A stretch of DNA of 64,000 nt from Roseomonas sp. (GTDB taxonomy: Bacteria > Pseudomonadota > Alphaproteobacteria > Acetobacterales > Acetobacteraceae). The stretch covers positions 124,001-188,000 of the forward strand of contig JADCER010000005.1 in the NCBI GenBank assembly GCA_020249925.1, read 5' to 3'. The stretch's first letter is position 1. Each line of letters opens with the position of its first letter. Positions 34,383 through 42,968 of this stretch are shown piece by piece. Below the pieces are notes generated by a model. That model was not told the DNA's origin. It saw nothing but the letters and a program-made list of their open reading frames with translations, and did no database searches. The position numbers were made by a program, and so were the translations under genes.

Positions 34383-35930
34383 TTACCGCCACCGCGCCAG
34401 ATAGAAGCGCGGCAATTCATCGGCATAGGCCTTGAATTCCAACTGCCGCTGGAAGGCATAGGTGCTTACGTAGGTGTGCAGCGGCACGAAATAGGCCATT
34501 TCCGTAATGCGCTTGATCGCCGCGTCATAGGCGCGCTTGCGCACTGCCTCATCGGAGGAACTGCCGCCTTCATTCACCAGGTCAATCACCATCTGATCGC
34601 GCGCGTAATCCTCATTCCCGCCGGCGAACCATTGCGGCAGGAAGGCCGAGACGTCATTGATCGAAAAACTGCCCCAGCTTCCCATAGCGAGCGCCAATTC
34701 GCCGCGTTGTGAGCGTTGGATTTGCGCTGCCACCTGCATCAGGTTCAGGCGCGCACGAATGCCGACCGCTTGCAGGTAATTCTGCACCGCTTCGGACCAT
34801 TGCCGCGGCTGGACATAGGAAGTGAGCTCCACATCAAAGCCATTCGGGAAACCGGCTTCGGCCAGCAATTGCCGCGCCTTGGCCGGGTTGTATTCATACT
34901 GCACGGCGACATCACCATTGCAGCCGAATTGCGATGGGTAGCAGGGCGCCGGCGGCACGCGCGCGCCACCCGTCACCAGCTTTTCTGCCATGGCCTGCCG
35001 ATCAATCGCGTGGAAGATCGCCTGACGCACCTTAAGATGCGTCATCGGGTTCCCCGCCCCCGTCCGCCCGGCCGCATCCATGCCAAGATAGCCGACGCGC
35101 ATGGTTTCCTGTTGCAGGGCTTGCAGGAAGGGCAGGCGATTCACATTGGCGATATTGTCTGGATTCATGTTCCAGATCCAATCCACGCGCTGCGCCAGAA
35201 GCTCGGTCAATTCTGTTGCGGCATCGGAAAGATAGCGGGCGGTAATGCGCTGAATGGCCGGCCGCCCCTTGGGGCCACCCTGGTAATAGCCATCAAAGCG
35301 TTCGTATTCGACCCCGTTGGAAACATCAACGCGCGTGAAGCGATAAGGCCCGGTGCTGATCGGCATGCGCGAAAACCCATCAGGCCCCACCCTTTCGCGA
35401 TAGGCCTTGGGCCAGATCGGCGTGACCATTGCCAGATAATCCAGGGCAGCCGGGGTCGGGCGCTTCATCTTCACGCGCACCGTATTGGCATCCAGCTTCT
35501 CCGCGCCTTCGATCCAGGCGTAATTGCCGGGCGTGGAAAGCCGCCCCCCCAATTCGGCGATGGTGTTCATGGTGTAGACAACGTCATCCGGCCCGAAGTC
35601 GCTGCCATCATGGAACTTCACGCCGGGCCTGATCTTGAAATCAATCGCAAGATTGCCCTGCCAGGCCCATTCCGTCGCCAGCGCCGGCACATTGCGGAAG
35701 GTATCCGGATCACGATGCACCAGCCCATCCATCGCCTGATGCGCAATGATGATCCCGGTGCGTTGGCTGTTGAAATAAGGGTCAATATTCGGCACGGCAT
35801 CGCGGAAGGCGACGCGCAACGTATTGGCACTGCGCTGCGCCATCACCGGCCCGGCGCCAATGCCGCCCAGCGCCAAGCCGCCAGCGGCGGCGGCCACACC
35901 CTGCCCAAGGCCTCGTCTGCTGATCTTCAT
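34383..35930 (-). CDS. Peptide-family ABC substrate-binding protein
   Basis: A 515-aa SBP_bac_5 receptor with the twin-arginine leader SRRGLGQGVAAAAGGLALGG (cut near VMAQ). Landmarks: TLRVAFRDAVPNIDPYF, FHDGSDFGPDDVVYT and MDAAGRTGAGNPMTHLKVRQA, where the ligand lid begins. Convergent with dppBCDF, so it is the likely receptor for that importer, although head-on placement means separate control. Promoter candidate TTGCGG-17 nt-CTAGTG lies upstream, with GGGAG as ribosome site. Confidence 0.91.
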   Translation of the reverse strand: MKISRRGLGQGVAAAAGGLALGGIGAGPVMAQRSANTLRVAFRDAVPNIDPYFNSQRTGIIIAHQAMDGLVHRDPDTFRNVPALATEWAWQGNLAIDFKIRPGVKFHDGSDFGPDDVVYTMNTIAELGGRLSTPGNYAWIEGAEKLDANTVRVKMKRPTPAALDYLAMVTPIWPKAYRERVGPDGFSRMPISTGPYRFTRVDVSNGVEYERFDGYYQGGPKGRPAIQRITARYLSDAATELTELLAQRVDWIWNMNPDNIANVNRLPFLQALQQETMRVGYLGMDAAGRTGAGNPMTHLKVRQAIFHAIDRQAMAEKLVTGGARVPPAPCYPSQFGCNGDVAVQYEYNPAKARQLLAEAGFPNGFDVELTSYVQPRQWSEAVQNYLQAVGIRARLNLMQVAAQIQRSQRGELALAMGSWGSFSINDVSAFLPQWFAGGNEDYARDQMVIDLVNEGGSSSDEAVRKRAYDAAIKRITEMAYFVPLHTYVSTYAFQRQLEFKAYADELPRFYLARWR

Positions 35931-35957
35931 GTCAATGGCTCCCTATTGAAAACCCAA

Positions 35958-35986
35958 CACTAGAGATAAGCGCCGCCCCCCCGCAA
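35958..35986 (-). promoter_or_regulatory. Promoter of the receptor gene at 35930
   Basis: Minus strand: -35 TTGCGG (35986-35981), 17-nt spacer, -10 CTAGTG (35963-35958). The start of transcription would be about 20 nt before ATG 35930. It is the best example of the CTAG-type promoter here. Confidence 0.5.
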
Positions 35987-36000
35987 GCATTGAGACAGTT

Positions 36001-37008
36001 TCAATCCACCGTCGCGCCGGAAACCCGCACCACCTCAGCCCATTTGGTGATTTCGCTGCGGATGAAGGCCTCAAAGGCTGCGGGGCTGGTACCACCGGCG
36101 GGGGTCAAGGCCGGCGGCGCGCCGCCAAGCTCCGCAATGCGCGCCAGATACCCTGGGTCGCGCGTAATCGCATCAAGCTCGGCGCCCAGCCTTTCAATGA
36201 TTGGGCGTGGCGTGCGGGCTGGCGCTTGCACGCCGAACCAGGCGGTCGCCTCAAAATCACGAATGCCGGCTTCGGCCAGGGTCGGCACATCCGGCAGCGC
36301 GGCAGAGCGTACATTGCTTGTCACCGCCAGCGCGCGCAGCCGGCCATCGCGAATATGGCCGATGCAGCTTGGCATATTGTCGCAGCCGGCTTCCAGGCGC
36401 CCGGCCACCACTTCCACCAGCATCGGTCCTGCACCTCGGAACGGCACATGGGTGATATCCGTGCCGCTGCGCAGCTTGAACATTTCCATGGTCATATGCG
36501 GCGAACCACCCGAACCGCTGCTGCCGTAATTCAGCCGGCCCGGATTGGCCTTGGCGCCCGCGATCAGGTCACTCACGGTGCGATAGGGCGAATTGGCCGT
36601 CACGAAAATCACATTCGGCACCCGGATCACGAGGCCAACCGCGGCCAGATCCTCTGGCTTGGTCGTCATGCGCGCACCCCAGAGCGAGTAATTGATCGCG
36701 GCGGTGGAAATGGTGCACATCAGCAACGTATAGCCATCGGGCTCCGACCGCGCGACAACTTCAGCGCCGAGATTTCCCGTGGCCCCGGCACGGTTTTCGA
36801 CAATCACGGGCTGGCCGATGCGCGCGGCCAGGCGCTCGGCCATGATGCGACCGGAGATATCGGTGGTGCCGGCGGGCGGGAAGGGGATCACCAGCCGCAC
36901 GGGGCGCGTCGGGAAGGCCTGGGCGCGGGCAATGCCGGGGGCGGCCAAAGCGCCGGCCATGCCGGCCAGGATGATGCGGCGGCCCAGCAAGGCGTTGTTC
37001 TTGGTCAT
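36001..37008 (-). CDS. Bug-family periplasmic receptor
   Basis: A 335-aa receptor. The start at ATG 37008 is set by GAGGAACAGAAA before it; the open frame runs on to 37053. Leader GRRIILAGMAGALAAPG (cut near ARAQ). Bug motifs: FPTRPVRLVIPFPPAGTTD and VENRAGATGNLGAEV. It shares IPFPPAGTTD-style wording, a EFAA-like C-terminus and ATAWFGVQAPARTP with the next upstream gene, marking them as paralogues. It lies 10 nt after that gene, so they form a two-receptor operon. Confidence 0.91.
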   Translation of the reverse strand: MTKNNALLGRRIILAGMAGALAAPGIARAQAFPTRPVRLVIPFPPAGTTDISGRIMAERLAARIGQPVIVENRAGATGNLGAEVVARSEPDGYTLLMCTISTAAINYSLWGARMTTKPEDLAAVGLVIRVPNVIFVTANSPYRTVSDLIAGAKANPGRLNYGSSGSGGSPHMTMEMFKLRSGTDITHVPFRGAGPMLVEVVAGRLEAGCDNMPSCIGHIRDGRLRALAVTSNVRSAALPDVPTLAEAGIRDFEATAWFGVQAPARTPRPIIERLGAELDAITRDPGYLARIAELGGAPPALTPAGGTSPAAFEAFIRSEITKWAEVVRVSGATVD

Positions 37009-37018
37009 TTTCTGTTCC

Positions 37019-38005
37019 TCATTCCACACGAATATCGGCTTGGCGGACCACATCGGCCCAGCGCGTCACTTCGGCGCGCATGAAGGCGGCGAAGCTTTCC
37101 GGGCTGGAACCGCCATCGGGCGTGAGCCGCGGCGGATCAGCGCCAAAGGCCGCGATGCGGGCGCGGAATTCCGCTTCCTTGCCAATCGCGTCCAATTCCG
37201 CACCCAGGCGCGCAATCACTGGCGCAGGGGTCGCGCTTGGCGCCAACACGCCGAACCAGGCGGTCGCCTCAAAACCCGGCATGCCTTGCTCGGCAATCGT
37301 CGGCACATCCGGCAGCACCGCACTGCGTTGAGCCCCCGTCACGCCAATGGCGCGGATTTTTTCATCACGAATGAAGGCAAGCGCCGATGGGATATTGTCC
37401 ATGCCAAGTTCAATCCGTTCCGCGACCATTTCGGTCAGCATGGGGGCGGAACCGCGGAAGGGCACATGGGTGATCTGGATCCCCTGGGCAAGGCGAATTT
37501 GCTCAATCACCACATGGGGGGAAGTGGCGATACCGGCGGTGCCGTAATTCAGCCCACCGGGCTTGGCCCTTGCCTCCCGCGTCATGTCGGCAAGCGTGCG
37601 GATCGGCATGCGATTGGCCGCCATCAGCACATTGGGCACGCGGCACATCAGGCCGACCGCTGCCAAATCCTCGGGCTTGAACGGCATGCGATTGCCAAAA
37701 ACGGCGAAATTGATCGCCCCGGTGCCAATGGTGGTCAGCAGCAGCGTATGCCCATCCGGTTCCGCGCGCGCGACGAATTCGCCGCCCACATTGCCTGAAG
37801 CGCCCGGGCGGTTATCCACCACCACCTGCTGCCCAAGCCGCGCGGCAAGGCGTTCGGCGGTGAGCCGCCCGACCAGATCCGTGGTGCCGGCCGGGGTAAA
37901 GGGGATCACCAGCCTGATCGGGCGGCTGGAAAGCCCCTGCGCCAAGGCGGGCAGGGGCAGGGCGGCGCCGAGCGATAGCGCGCCCAGGCTGCGGCGGGTG
38001 ATCAT
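37019..38005 (-). CDS. Bug-family periplasmic receptor (tandem paralogue)
   Basis: A 328-aa receptor with leader TRRSLGALSLGAALPLPALAQ. Bug motifs: SRPIRLVIPFTPAGTTDLVG and VDNRPGASGNVGGEF. It is closely related to the gene 10 nt downstream and precedes it in the same operon. Start ATG 38005 has GGGAGGCAAAGTCC-like purines upstream (minus strand). It is divergent from the NdvA-like exporter across 135 nt. No membrane subunits of a tripartite tricarboxylate transporter occur nearby. Confidence 0.91.
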   Translation of the reverse strand: MITRRSLGALSLGAALPLPALAQGLSSRPIRLVIPFTPAGTTDLVGRLTAERLAARLGQQVVVDNRPGASGNVGGEFVARAEPDGHTLLLTTIGTGAINFAVFGNRMPFKPEDLAAVGLMCRVPNVLMAANRMPIRTLADMTREARAKPGGLNYGTAGIATSPHVVIEQIRLAQGIQITHVPFRGSAPMLTEMVAERIELGMDNIPSALAFIRDEKIRAIGVTGAQRSAVLPDVPTIAEQGMPGFEATAWFGVLAPSATPAPVIARLGAELDAIGKEAEFRARIAAFGADPPRLTPDGGSSPESFAAFMRAEVTRWADVVRQADIRVE

Positions 38006-38140
38006 GGACTTTGCCTCCCGGGAGTTCGATTAAGCGCCAAAGTGGCCCGTGAACCCCGCCAGATCAACCCATTTCCGCCCCGGTTTTGGCTTCCCCGATT
38101 TGCCCCCTATGATGCAGCCGGTTCAAAGGCGGCGGGGGCG

Positions 38141-39901
38141 ATGGAGTTTTTGCGGCTTTACGGAAGGGTGCTCAGGCTGCTGGCCGCGGATCGCGCGGTC
38201 GCGATTGGGCTCGCCTTGGCGGCGCTTGCCATTGCCGGGCTGCAATTCCTGGAACCGGTGCTGTTCGGGCGGGTGATTGATCTGCTTGCCCGTTCGGATC
38301 GCATGCAGGAATCGGCCGTATGGGCGGAAGCGCTGGCGCTGCTGATCATCTGGGGCGCGGTTGGCCTTTCGGCCATCGGCGCCAATGTCACTGTGGCGCT
38401 GTTTGCGGACCGCATGGCGCATCGCAATCGCCTGAAAATCATGCATGATTACTTCCAGCATGTACTGTCCCTGCCGCTATCCTTCCATGGGGATACGCAA
38501 TCGGGCCGGCTGATGAAGATTATGCTTGTGGGCGCCGATAACCTGTTCGGGCTTTGGCTGTCCTTTTTCCGAGAGCATCTGACAACCTTCATCTCCGCCA
38601 TCGTGCTGCTGCCACTGACGCTTATTCTGAATTGGCGGCTTGGGCTTTTGCTGATTGGCCTGGTGGTGATTTTCGGCAGCCTTGCCGGCTTTGTCATTCG
38701 CCGCACGGAAAGTGCGCAGCGCAAGGTGGAATCGCTGCATACGCAATTGGCCGGCAGCGCGCAGGATGCGCTTTCCAATGTGATGGTGGTGCAATCCTTC
38801 ACGCGGCTTTCCAGTGAGGCGCGGCTGTTCAGTGACATCATCCGGCAAGTGATCACGCATCAATTCCCGGTGCTGAATTGGTGGGCGGTGGTCTCCGTCA
38901 TGACCTCGGCCGCTTCCACCATTTGCGTCATCATGATCTTCATGATGGGCACCTGGCTGCATCTGCGTGGCCAGGCAACGGTGGGGGAGATCGTGTCCTT
39001 CATGGGCTTCGCCACCATGCTGATCGGCAAGCTGGAAGGCGCGGTGGGCTTTGCCTCCCGGCTTGTGCTGCTGATGCCTTCTCTGTCCGAGATGTTTTCC
39101 GTGCTGGATGCGCGCACCACGGTGCCGGAAAAGCCCAATGCCTTGGATATCCCCCGCGCGAAAGGTGAGGTTGCGTTTGAAGACGTGGCCTTCGCCTATC
39201 CCGGCGGGCCGCCCATTTTCAGCCATGTGAATTTCGCGGCCGCACCCGGCAAGACCATTGCGCTGGTGGGCCCGACAGGGGCGGGCAAATCGACCGCCAT
39301 GGCGTTGTTGCAGCGGCTATGGGACCCGAAGGAAGGGCGCGTGACGCTGGATGGGCATGATCTGCGCGATATTTCGCTGGAAAGCCTGCGCCGCAATATC
39401 GGCGTGGTGTTCCAGGAAAGCATGTTGTTCAACCGCACCATTCGCGAAAACCTGCTGGTTGGCCGGCCAGATGCCTCGCAGGAGGATTTGGAGCATGCCT
39501 GCCGGCTGGCGGAAGCGCATGATTTCATCCAACGCCAGCCCCATGGCTATGACACCATGATCGGCGAACGCGGCAGCTCACTCTCCGGCGGGCAGCGCCA
39601 GCGCCTGGCCATTGCGCGGGCGCTGCTGAAAGACCCGCCCGTGCTGATCTTGGATGAGGCGACCAGTGCCTTGGATGCCGCGACCGAAGCTCGTGTGCAA
39701 AAGGCGCTCGCGGCGCTGATGGCCGGGCGCACCACCTTCATCATCGCCCATCGTCTTTCCACCGTGCGCGATGCGGATGAGATTCTGGTATTCGCCGGCG
39801 GGGAGATCGCCGAACGCGGCGGCTTCAAGGAATTGGTGGCGCAAGGCGGGCATTTTGCGGAGCTGGTGCGCACCCAACTCACGGGTTCTGCCAGCACTTG
39901 A
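38141..39901 (+). CDS. ABC exporter, NdvA/MsbA-type (membrane and ATPase fused)
   Basis: A 586-aa half transporter. Six membrane segments in the first 300 residues, starting MEFLRLYGRVLRLLAADR, with FEPVLFGRVID-like helix 1 wording, then an ATPase domain: Walker A GPTGAGKST, Q-loop VFQESMLFNRTIREN, signature [16 protein letters not shown], Walker B VLILDEATSALD. Length, start and loops match NdvA/ChvA, exporters of cyclic beta-1,2-glucan; no glucan synthase gene is present here, so the cargo is open. ATG 38141 fits the family start; the open frame reaches 38042. Confidence 0.88.
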   Translation: MEFLRLYGRVLRLLAADRAVAIGLALAALAIAGLQFLEPVLFGRVIDLLARSDRMQESAVWAEALALLIIWGAVGLSAIGANVTVALFADRMAHRNRLKIMHDYFQHVLSLPLSFHGDTQSGRLMKIMLVGADNLFGLWLSFFREHLTTFISAIVLLPLTLILNWRLGLLLIGLVVIFGSLAGFVIRRTESAQRKVESLHTQLAGSAQDALSNVMVVQSFTRLSSEARLFSDIIRQVITHQFPVLNWWAVVSVMTSAASTICVIMIFMMGTWLHLRGQATVGEIVSFMGFATMLIGKLEGAVGFASRLVLLMPSLSEMFSVLDARTTVPEKPNALDIPRAKGEVAFEDVAFAYPGGPPIFSHVNFAAAPGKTIALVGPTGAGKSTAMALLQRLWDPKEGRVTLDGHDLRDISLESLRRNIGVVFQESMLFNRTIRENLLVGRPDASQEDLEHACRLAEAHDFIQRQPHGYDTMIGERGSSLSGGQRQRLAIARALLKDPPVLILDEATSALDAATEARVQKALAALMAGRTTFIIAHRLSTVRDADEILVFAGGEIAERGGFKELVAQGGHFAELVRTQLTGSAST

Positions 39902-39972
39902 TCACGATCAAGGCATTTGCGTGCTGACGCGCCAGGATGGGGTGGTCAAACCTGTCATGGAGGGACCCCATC

Positions 39973-40239
39973 ATGAACCATCGTCATCGCAAGGTATTGC
40001 ACGCCATCTTCTCCCACCCCGTCAGCGCCAATATTGACCCCAAGGCGGTTGAGGCGGTTTTTGAGGAGCTCGGCGCCGAGGTCGCCCATAATGGCTCAGG
40101 CCGGCTGGCCGTGAAGCTGAATGGCCAGGCCCATGCCTTCCACAATAGCCAGCACAGCCTTTCCAAGGATGAGGTAGTGGCCATTCGGCATTTTCTGACG
40201 CATTCTGGGGTGGATCCGGCGCGCGATTACCCGCTTTGA
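39973..40239 (+). CDS. Small HicA-like protein
   Basis: An 88-aa basic protein with wording of the HicA-like (dsRNA-binding fold) family: HRHRKVLHAIFSHPVSANI, then VEAVFEELGAEV, RLAVKLNGQAHAFHN and EVVAIRHFLTHSGV. GGAGGG precedes ATG 39973. HicA toxins usually come with HicB; none is adjacent, so this may be a solitary relative without toxin role. The neighbours are an exporter and a TRAP system, which give no functional clue. Assignment is by short similarity only. Confidence 0.55.
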   Translation: MNHRHRKVLHAIFSHPVSANIDPKAVEAVFEELGAEVAHNGSGRLAVKLNGQAHAFHNSQHSLSKDEVVAIRHFLTHSGVDPARDYPL

Positions 40240-40282
40240 ATGCTGGGCGGGGGCGGGGCCGGGCAGAAGAAGGAAGAAACCC

Positions 40283-41269
40283 ATGAAGCTTCACCGTCGT
40301 GATTTCCTCGCCGGCGCCGCTGGTCTCGCTGCGCTGACCCCCAGCCTTGGCCATGCGCAAACCCGTTGGCAAATGGCCACCCCTTACGCGGATGGCAATT
40401 TGCATACGCGCAATATCCGCACCTTCATTGAGGATATTCAAAGGGGCAGCAACGGCCAATTGACCGTGCAATTGCACAGCAATGGCTCGCTCCTCAGAAT
40501 GCCCGAAATCAAGCGCGGCGTGCAGACCGGCCAGGTGCAGATGGGCGAGATTCTGCTGACCGCCTATGCCAATGAAGACCCGCTGTTTGATGCGGATGCA
40601 CTGCCACAGCTTGTGGTCAATTACGAACAGGCCAAGCGGCTTGCTGATCTGCAGCGCCCCTTCATTGAAGCGCGCTTCGCCCGCCAGGGCTTGAGCCTGC
40701 TCTATATGGTGCCCTGGCCGCCGGCGGGGCTCTATTCCCAGGAATCCGTGACCTCGCTTGAACAATTGCGCGGTCAGCGCTTCCGCACCTTCAGCCCCAT
40801 GACCAATCGCTTCGCGCAATTGATCGGCGCGCAGCCCACCCTGGTCCAGGCGGCGGAATTGGCGCAAGCCTTCGCAACCGGCGTGGTGCAGGCGCAAATC
40901 ACCTCCGCCGCCACGGGTGTGGATACGCAATCCTGGGATTATGCCAAGGTCTTCACGCCGCTCGGCTTTTCCATGACCAAGAACGCGGTCTTCATCTCCC
41001 GCCGCGCTTTGCAGGGCTTGTCCGATCAGCAGCAGCAAATGATCCGTGACGCTGCCGCCACGGCTGAGCGCCGCGGTTATGAAATCTCTGAAGCGGCGGC
41101 CAAGGAAACCGAAGCGACTTTGGGCCAACGCGGCATGCGCGTACTGCAACCGACACCAAGGCTGCTTGAGGATTTGACCCGCGTGGGCCGCACCATGGCC
41201 GATGAATGGGTGCAGCGCGCTGGCGAGGATGGCAAGAAGCTGCTGGATGCCTATCGCGCCAGTTCCTGA
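40283..41269 (+). CDS. dctP: TRAP transporter periplasmic receptor (copy 1)
   Basis: A 328-aa DctP-type receptor: leader LHRRDFLAGAAGLAALTPS (cut near GHAQ), then TRWQMATPYADGNLHTRN, HSNGSLLRMPEIKRGVQTGQ, the Arg region LEQLRGQRFRTFS and MTKNAVFISRRALQGL. Ribosome site GAAGGAAG. The next gene is a clear paralogue, so one set of membrane subunits (dctQM after it) may serve two receptors. A pair of imperfect hairpins lies in the 115-nt gap to copy 2. Confidence 0.93.
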   Translation: MKLHRRDFLAGAAGLAALTPSLGHAQTRWQMATPYADGNLHTRNIRTFIEDIQRGSNGQLTVQLHSNGSLLRMPEIKRGVQTGQVQMGEILLTAYANEDPLFDADALPQLVVNYEQAKRLADLQRPFIEARFARQGLSLLYMVPWPPAGLYSQESVTSLEQLRGQRFRTFSPMTNRFAQLIGAQPTLVQAAELAQAFATGVVQAQITSAATGVDTQSWDYAKVFTPLGFSMTKNAVFISRRALQGLSDQQQQMIRDAAATAERRGYEISEAAAKETEATLGQRGMRVLQPTPRLLEDLTRVGRTMADEWVQRAGEDGKKLLDAYRASS

Positions 41270-41384
41270 GCAGAAACAAGGCAGAATGGGCGTCGCCGGC
41301 TTGGCTTTTGCGGCGGCGCCCCTTGCCATGCGTGACGGCAAAGGGGAAAACAGAGCCTCAAGGCTATAAACGGAGAGGCTCATT

Positions 41385-42380
41385 ATGGAGAATTTGTCAC
41401 GTCGCGCTGTCCTGCTCGGCGCTGCAAGCCTGCCATTGGCGGCACCCTTCATCGGCAAGGCCGTTGCCCAGACGCGCTGGCAATTGGCCACCGCCTATCC
41501 GGATGGCAATTTCCACACGCGCAATTTGCGCGACTTCATCACGGAAGTGCAGGGCGCGGCGGGTGGCCTGCAAATCCAGATGCATTCCAATGCGTCGCTT
41601 CTGCGCATGCCGGAAATCAAGCGCGGCGTGCAGACTGGCCAGGCGCAGCTTGGTGAGATTCTGCTCTCAGCCTATGGCAATGAAGACCCATTCTTTGAAG
41701 TGGATAGTGTGCCGCAGTTGGTGACCTCCACCGATCAGGCGCGCAAATTGGCGGAATTGCAGCGCCCCTATGTGGAAGCACGCCTGCAGCGCCAGGGTGT
41801 CACGCTGCTCTATATGGTGCCTTGGCCGCAATCGGGCTTTTATACCAATGTGCCGGTGGAAAGCGTTGAAACATTGCGCGGCATGAAGATGCGCACCTTC
41901 AATGCGCTGACCAATCGCTTCGCAACCCTGGCCGGGGCAACGCCAACACTGGTGCAGCAGGCGGAAGTGCCGCAGGCCTTCGCGACTGGTGTGGTGAATG
42001 CCATGGTGACCTCGGCCGCCACGGGTGTTGATGTGCAGGCCTGGGATTTCTGCCGCTTCTTCACGCCGATCGGCTTCACCCGCACCAAGAATGCGGTGTT
42101 TGTGCAAACCCGCGCCCTGCAAGCGCTGCCAGAGGCTTCGCAACGCGCCATTCGTGCCGCTGCCGCAGCCGCTGAAGCGCGCGGTTGGCAGCTTTCGGAA
42201 GTGGAAACCGTGGAACGGCAGAATATGCTTGCCAGCCGCGGCATGACGATTGGCACGCCGTCGCCGGCGCTGATGCAGGGCCTGGCGCGGATTGGCGCCA
42301 CCCAGGCCGATGAATGGGTGGCCAAGGCGGGCGAGGAAGGCAAGCGGCTGATGGATGCCTATCGGGCGGCGATCGCTTGA
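41385..42380 (+). CDS. dctP: TRAP transporter periplasmic receptor (copy 2)
   Basis: A 331-aa receptor with leader LSRRAVLLGAASLPLAAPF (cut near AVAQ) and nearly the same landmarks as copy 1: TRWQLATAYPDGNFHTRN, HSNASLLRMPEIKRGVQTGQ, METLRGMKMRTFNALTN-type Arg region and RTKNAVFVQTRALQ. Start ATG 41385 follows CGGAGAGGC. A strong hairpin with T run after it separates it from dctQ, which would keep receptor mRNA more abundant than permease mRNA. Confidence 0.93.
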   Translation: MENLSRRAVLLGAASLPLAAPFIGKAVAQTRWQLATAYPDGNFHTRNLRDFITEVQGAAGGLQIQMHSNASLLRMPEIKRGVQTGQAQLGEILLSAYGNEDPFFEVDSVPQLVTSTDQARKLAELQRPYVEARLQRQGVTLLYMVPWPQSGFYTNVPVESVETLRGMKMRTFNALTNRFATLAGATPTLVQQAEVPQAFATGVVNAMVTSAATGVDVQAWDFCRFFTPIGFTRTKNAVFVQTRALQALPEASQRAIRAAAAAAEARGWQLSEVETVERQNMLASRGMTIGTPSPALMQGLARIGATQADEWVAKAGEEGKRLMDAYRAAIA

Positions 42381-42388
42381 ACATGCAG

Positions 42389-42414
42389 CGGGCGGGTCTT
42401 CCCCGCCCGTTTTT
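42389..42414 (+). terminator. Intrinsic terminator between dctP copy 2 and dctQ
   Basis: Perfect 8-bp G/C stem CGGGCGGG (42389-42396) / CCCGCCCG (42402-42409), loop TCTTC, then five T (42410-42414). It sits inside the TRAP gene set; partial read-through would lower dctQM relative to dctP. Confidence 0.85.
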
Positions 42415-42437
42415 CTGACTATTGAAGGTGGGGGCTT

Positions 42438-42968
42438 ATGCGCAAGGCACTTGATTCGCTTTACCTGTTGGGGGGCGTGCTTGGCGGCATCGCCTTGGCC
42501 GCCATTGCCGCAATCATCACCGCGCAGGTGGTCGGGCGGCAATTCGGCCTAACGGTCTTGGGCGCTGATGACCTGACCGCCTTTTCGGTGGCTGCATCGG
42601 CAACCTTGCCGCTGGCCTATGCCTTCCGTCATGGTGCGCATATTCGCGTGGATCTGATTATCGGTCGGCTCAAGGGATCCGGCCGCTTCATCATGGAAAG
42701 CATTGCCCTGCTGCTGACCGCGGGGCTCGCGCTATTCTTCGCCTATTCCATGCTCGATCTCGCCTGGGACAGTTTTGAGTTTGAGGATGTGGCACAGGGT
42801 TCCGTTGCCTGGAAACTTTGGGTGCCGCAGGGGCTTTGCGCTTTTGGTGCGGCGCTTTTCGCGCTCTGTCTTTTGGATGATTTGGCGGTGCATCTGACCG
42901 GCGGCACACCTTCCTATCGCAAGGCGGCGGAGATGAATGCGCTTGACCGCGCGGGGGAGGAACTCTGA
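42438..42968 (+). CDS. dctQ: TRAP transporter small permease
   Basis: A 176-aa four-helix DctQ: helix 1 LGGVLGGIALAAIAAIITA, GADDLTAFSVAASATLPLAYAF, the conserved RHGAHIRVDLIIG, then two helices. GAAGGTGG is the ribosome site. Its stop overlaps the dctM start by one base (TGATG). The tail after the last helix (YRKAAEMNALDR) is cytoplasmic. Confidence 0.91.
   Translation: MRKALDSLYLLGGVLGGIALAAIAAIITAQVVGRQFGLTVLGADDLTAFSVAASATLPLAYAFRHGAHIRVDLIIGRLKGSGRFIMESIALLLTAGLALFFAYSMLDLAWDSFEFEDVAQGSVAWKLWVPQGLCAFGAALFALCLLDDLAVHLTGGTPSYRKAAEMNALDRAGEEL

Noticed and set aside
39897-39912. Palindrome CTTGATC-AC-GATCAAG at the stop of the NdvA-like exporter gene
   Set aside because: Only two bases separate the arms, too few for a stable hairpin, and no T run follows; it may be chance or a weak operator.
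41281-41346. Imperfect hairpins between the two TRAP receptor genes
   Set aside because: GGGCGTCGCCG/CGGCGGCGCCC has a 12-nt loop and no T run, and an alternative stem overlaps it; too ambiguous to call a terminator.
40022-41491. 489-codon open frame on the minus strand opposite the first TRAP receptor
   Set aside because: It mirrors a clear dctP gene, its protein is rich in His, Arg and Gln typical of an antisense shadow in GC-rich DNA, and has no family resemblance.
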